A stretch of DNA of 64,000 nt from NCBI RefSeq assembly GCF_020622265.1, contig NZ_JACNMQ010000001.1, positions 558,001 through 622,000 of the forward strand, in the 5' to 3' direction. The notes under the pieces were generated by a model that saw only the letters and a program-made list of their open reading frames with translations, did no database searches and had not been told where the DNA came from. This document shows positions 63,877 through 64,000 of this stretch, one piece after another (within the stretch, counting starts at the first letter, position 1; each line of letters opens with the position of its first letter). Source of the stretch: Halomonas sp. M20. GTDB taxonomy: Bacteria; Pseudomonadota; Gammaproteobacteria; Pseudomonadales; Halomonadaceae. The translations under genes and the position numbers were made by a program.

Positions 63877-64000
63877 ATGAAAACTACTCGCACTACGCTT
63901 AAGATCGCTGCTGCTGGTTTGGCACTGGCCGTCATGGCAGGCTGCTCGTCCAATGCTAGCGAAGAAAAAAGCGGTCAGATGAGCCAGTCTGAAATGAAGA
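63877..64000 (+). CDS. Lpp/OprI-like outer-membrane lipoprotein (3' end outside window)
   Basis: The first 41 codons are visible: a lipoprotein signal peptide with lipobox VMAGC (lipidated Cys23), then SSNASEEKSG-type hydrophilic sequence entering a Gln/Ser-rich helix. Strong ribosome site AAGGAG. Size and the C-terminal lysine expected for Braun lipoprotein cannot be checked because the window ends. The upstream L,D-transpeptidase supports the call. Confidence 0.65.
   Translation, partial: MKTTRTTLKIAAAGLALAVMAGCSSNASEEKSGQMSQSEMK

Noticed and set aside
1-64000. CRISPR array, tRNA, rRNA or prophage
   Set aside because: No regularly spaced short repeats, cloverleaf-like sequences, ribosomal RNA stretches or phage gene blocks were seen.

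Overview
The window reads as a chromosomal segment of a moderately GC-rich gammaproteobacterium. The order ftsB-ispD-ispF-truD-surE-pcm-DUF368-nlpD-rpoS, with acidic, salt-adapted-looking proteins and DUF3360, TesA/YbbAP, EttA and ZntB homologues, fits a halophile of the Halomonas group. That placement is inference from gene content; no rRNA, tRNA or CRISPR array was seen.

Layout. 1-2.2 kb: the 3' part of a DUF3360 membrane protein, an IS3-type remnant, and a periplasmic hydroxyisourate hydrolase/HbpS-like operon on the minus strand. It diverges from an HprRS/CusRS-like two-component system across a perfect 18-bp palindrome. 4.4-10.1 kb: an MFS exporter, a short cis-prenyltransferase paralogue, a frameshifted secreted-protein pseudogene, a 2OG-Fe(II) oxygenase, two Nudix enzymes and a YqfO-like protein. 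10.3-17.8 kb: the housekeeping run ftsB to rpoS. 17.9-35.3 kb: a TolC-like protein, a 151-bp IS5-type MITE, alr, an LpxL-type acyltransferase, DUF2254, ettA, a short LOV blue-light receptor beside an MFS gene, a Rdx protein, zntB, a DMT transporter, tesA divergent from ybbA-ybbP, and glyA.

35.4-58.1 kb is the most distinctive part: a cell-surface locus. A PrtDEF/RsaDEF-like type I secretion system is followed by manC, several GT4 glycosyltransferases, a Wzm/Wzt-type polysaccharide ABC exporter and a methyltransferase that carries a DUF4214-like segment. Three separately terminated genes for large acidic proteins follow. All contain DUF4214 repeats, lack Sec signal peptides and are good candidates for type I substrates. 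The arrangement resembles S-layer plus O-polysaccharide loci. My working model, which is inference, is that the DUF4214 repeats dock the secreted proteins onto the polysaccharide made by the neighbouring genes.

58.2-64 kb: two DUF6311-type multi-spanning membrane proteins, a GtrB-like polyprenyl-phosphate glycosyltransferase and a GtrA-like flippase form a probable periplasmic glycan-decoration module. Next come an L,D-transpeptidase and the start of an Lpp/OprI-type lipoprotein cut by the window end.
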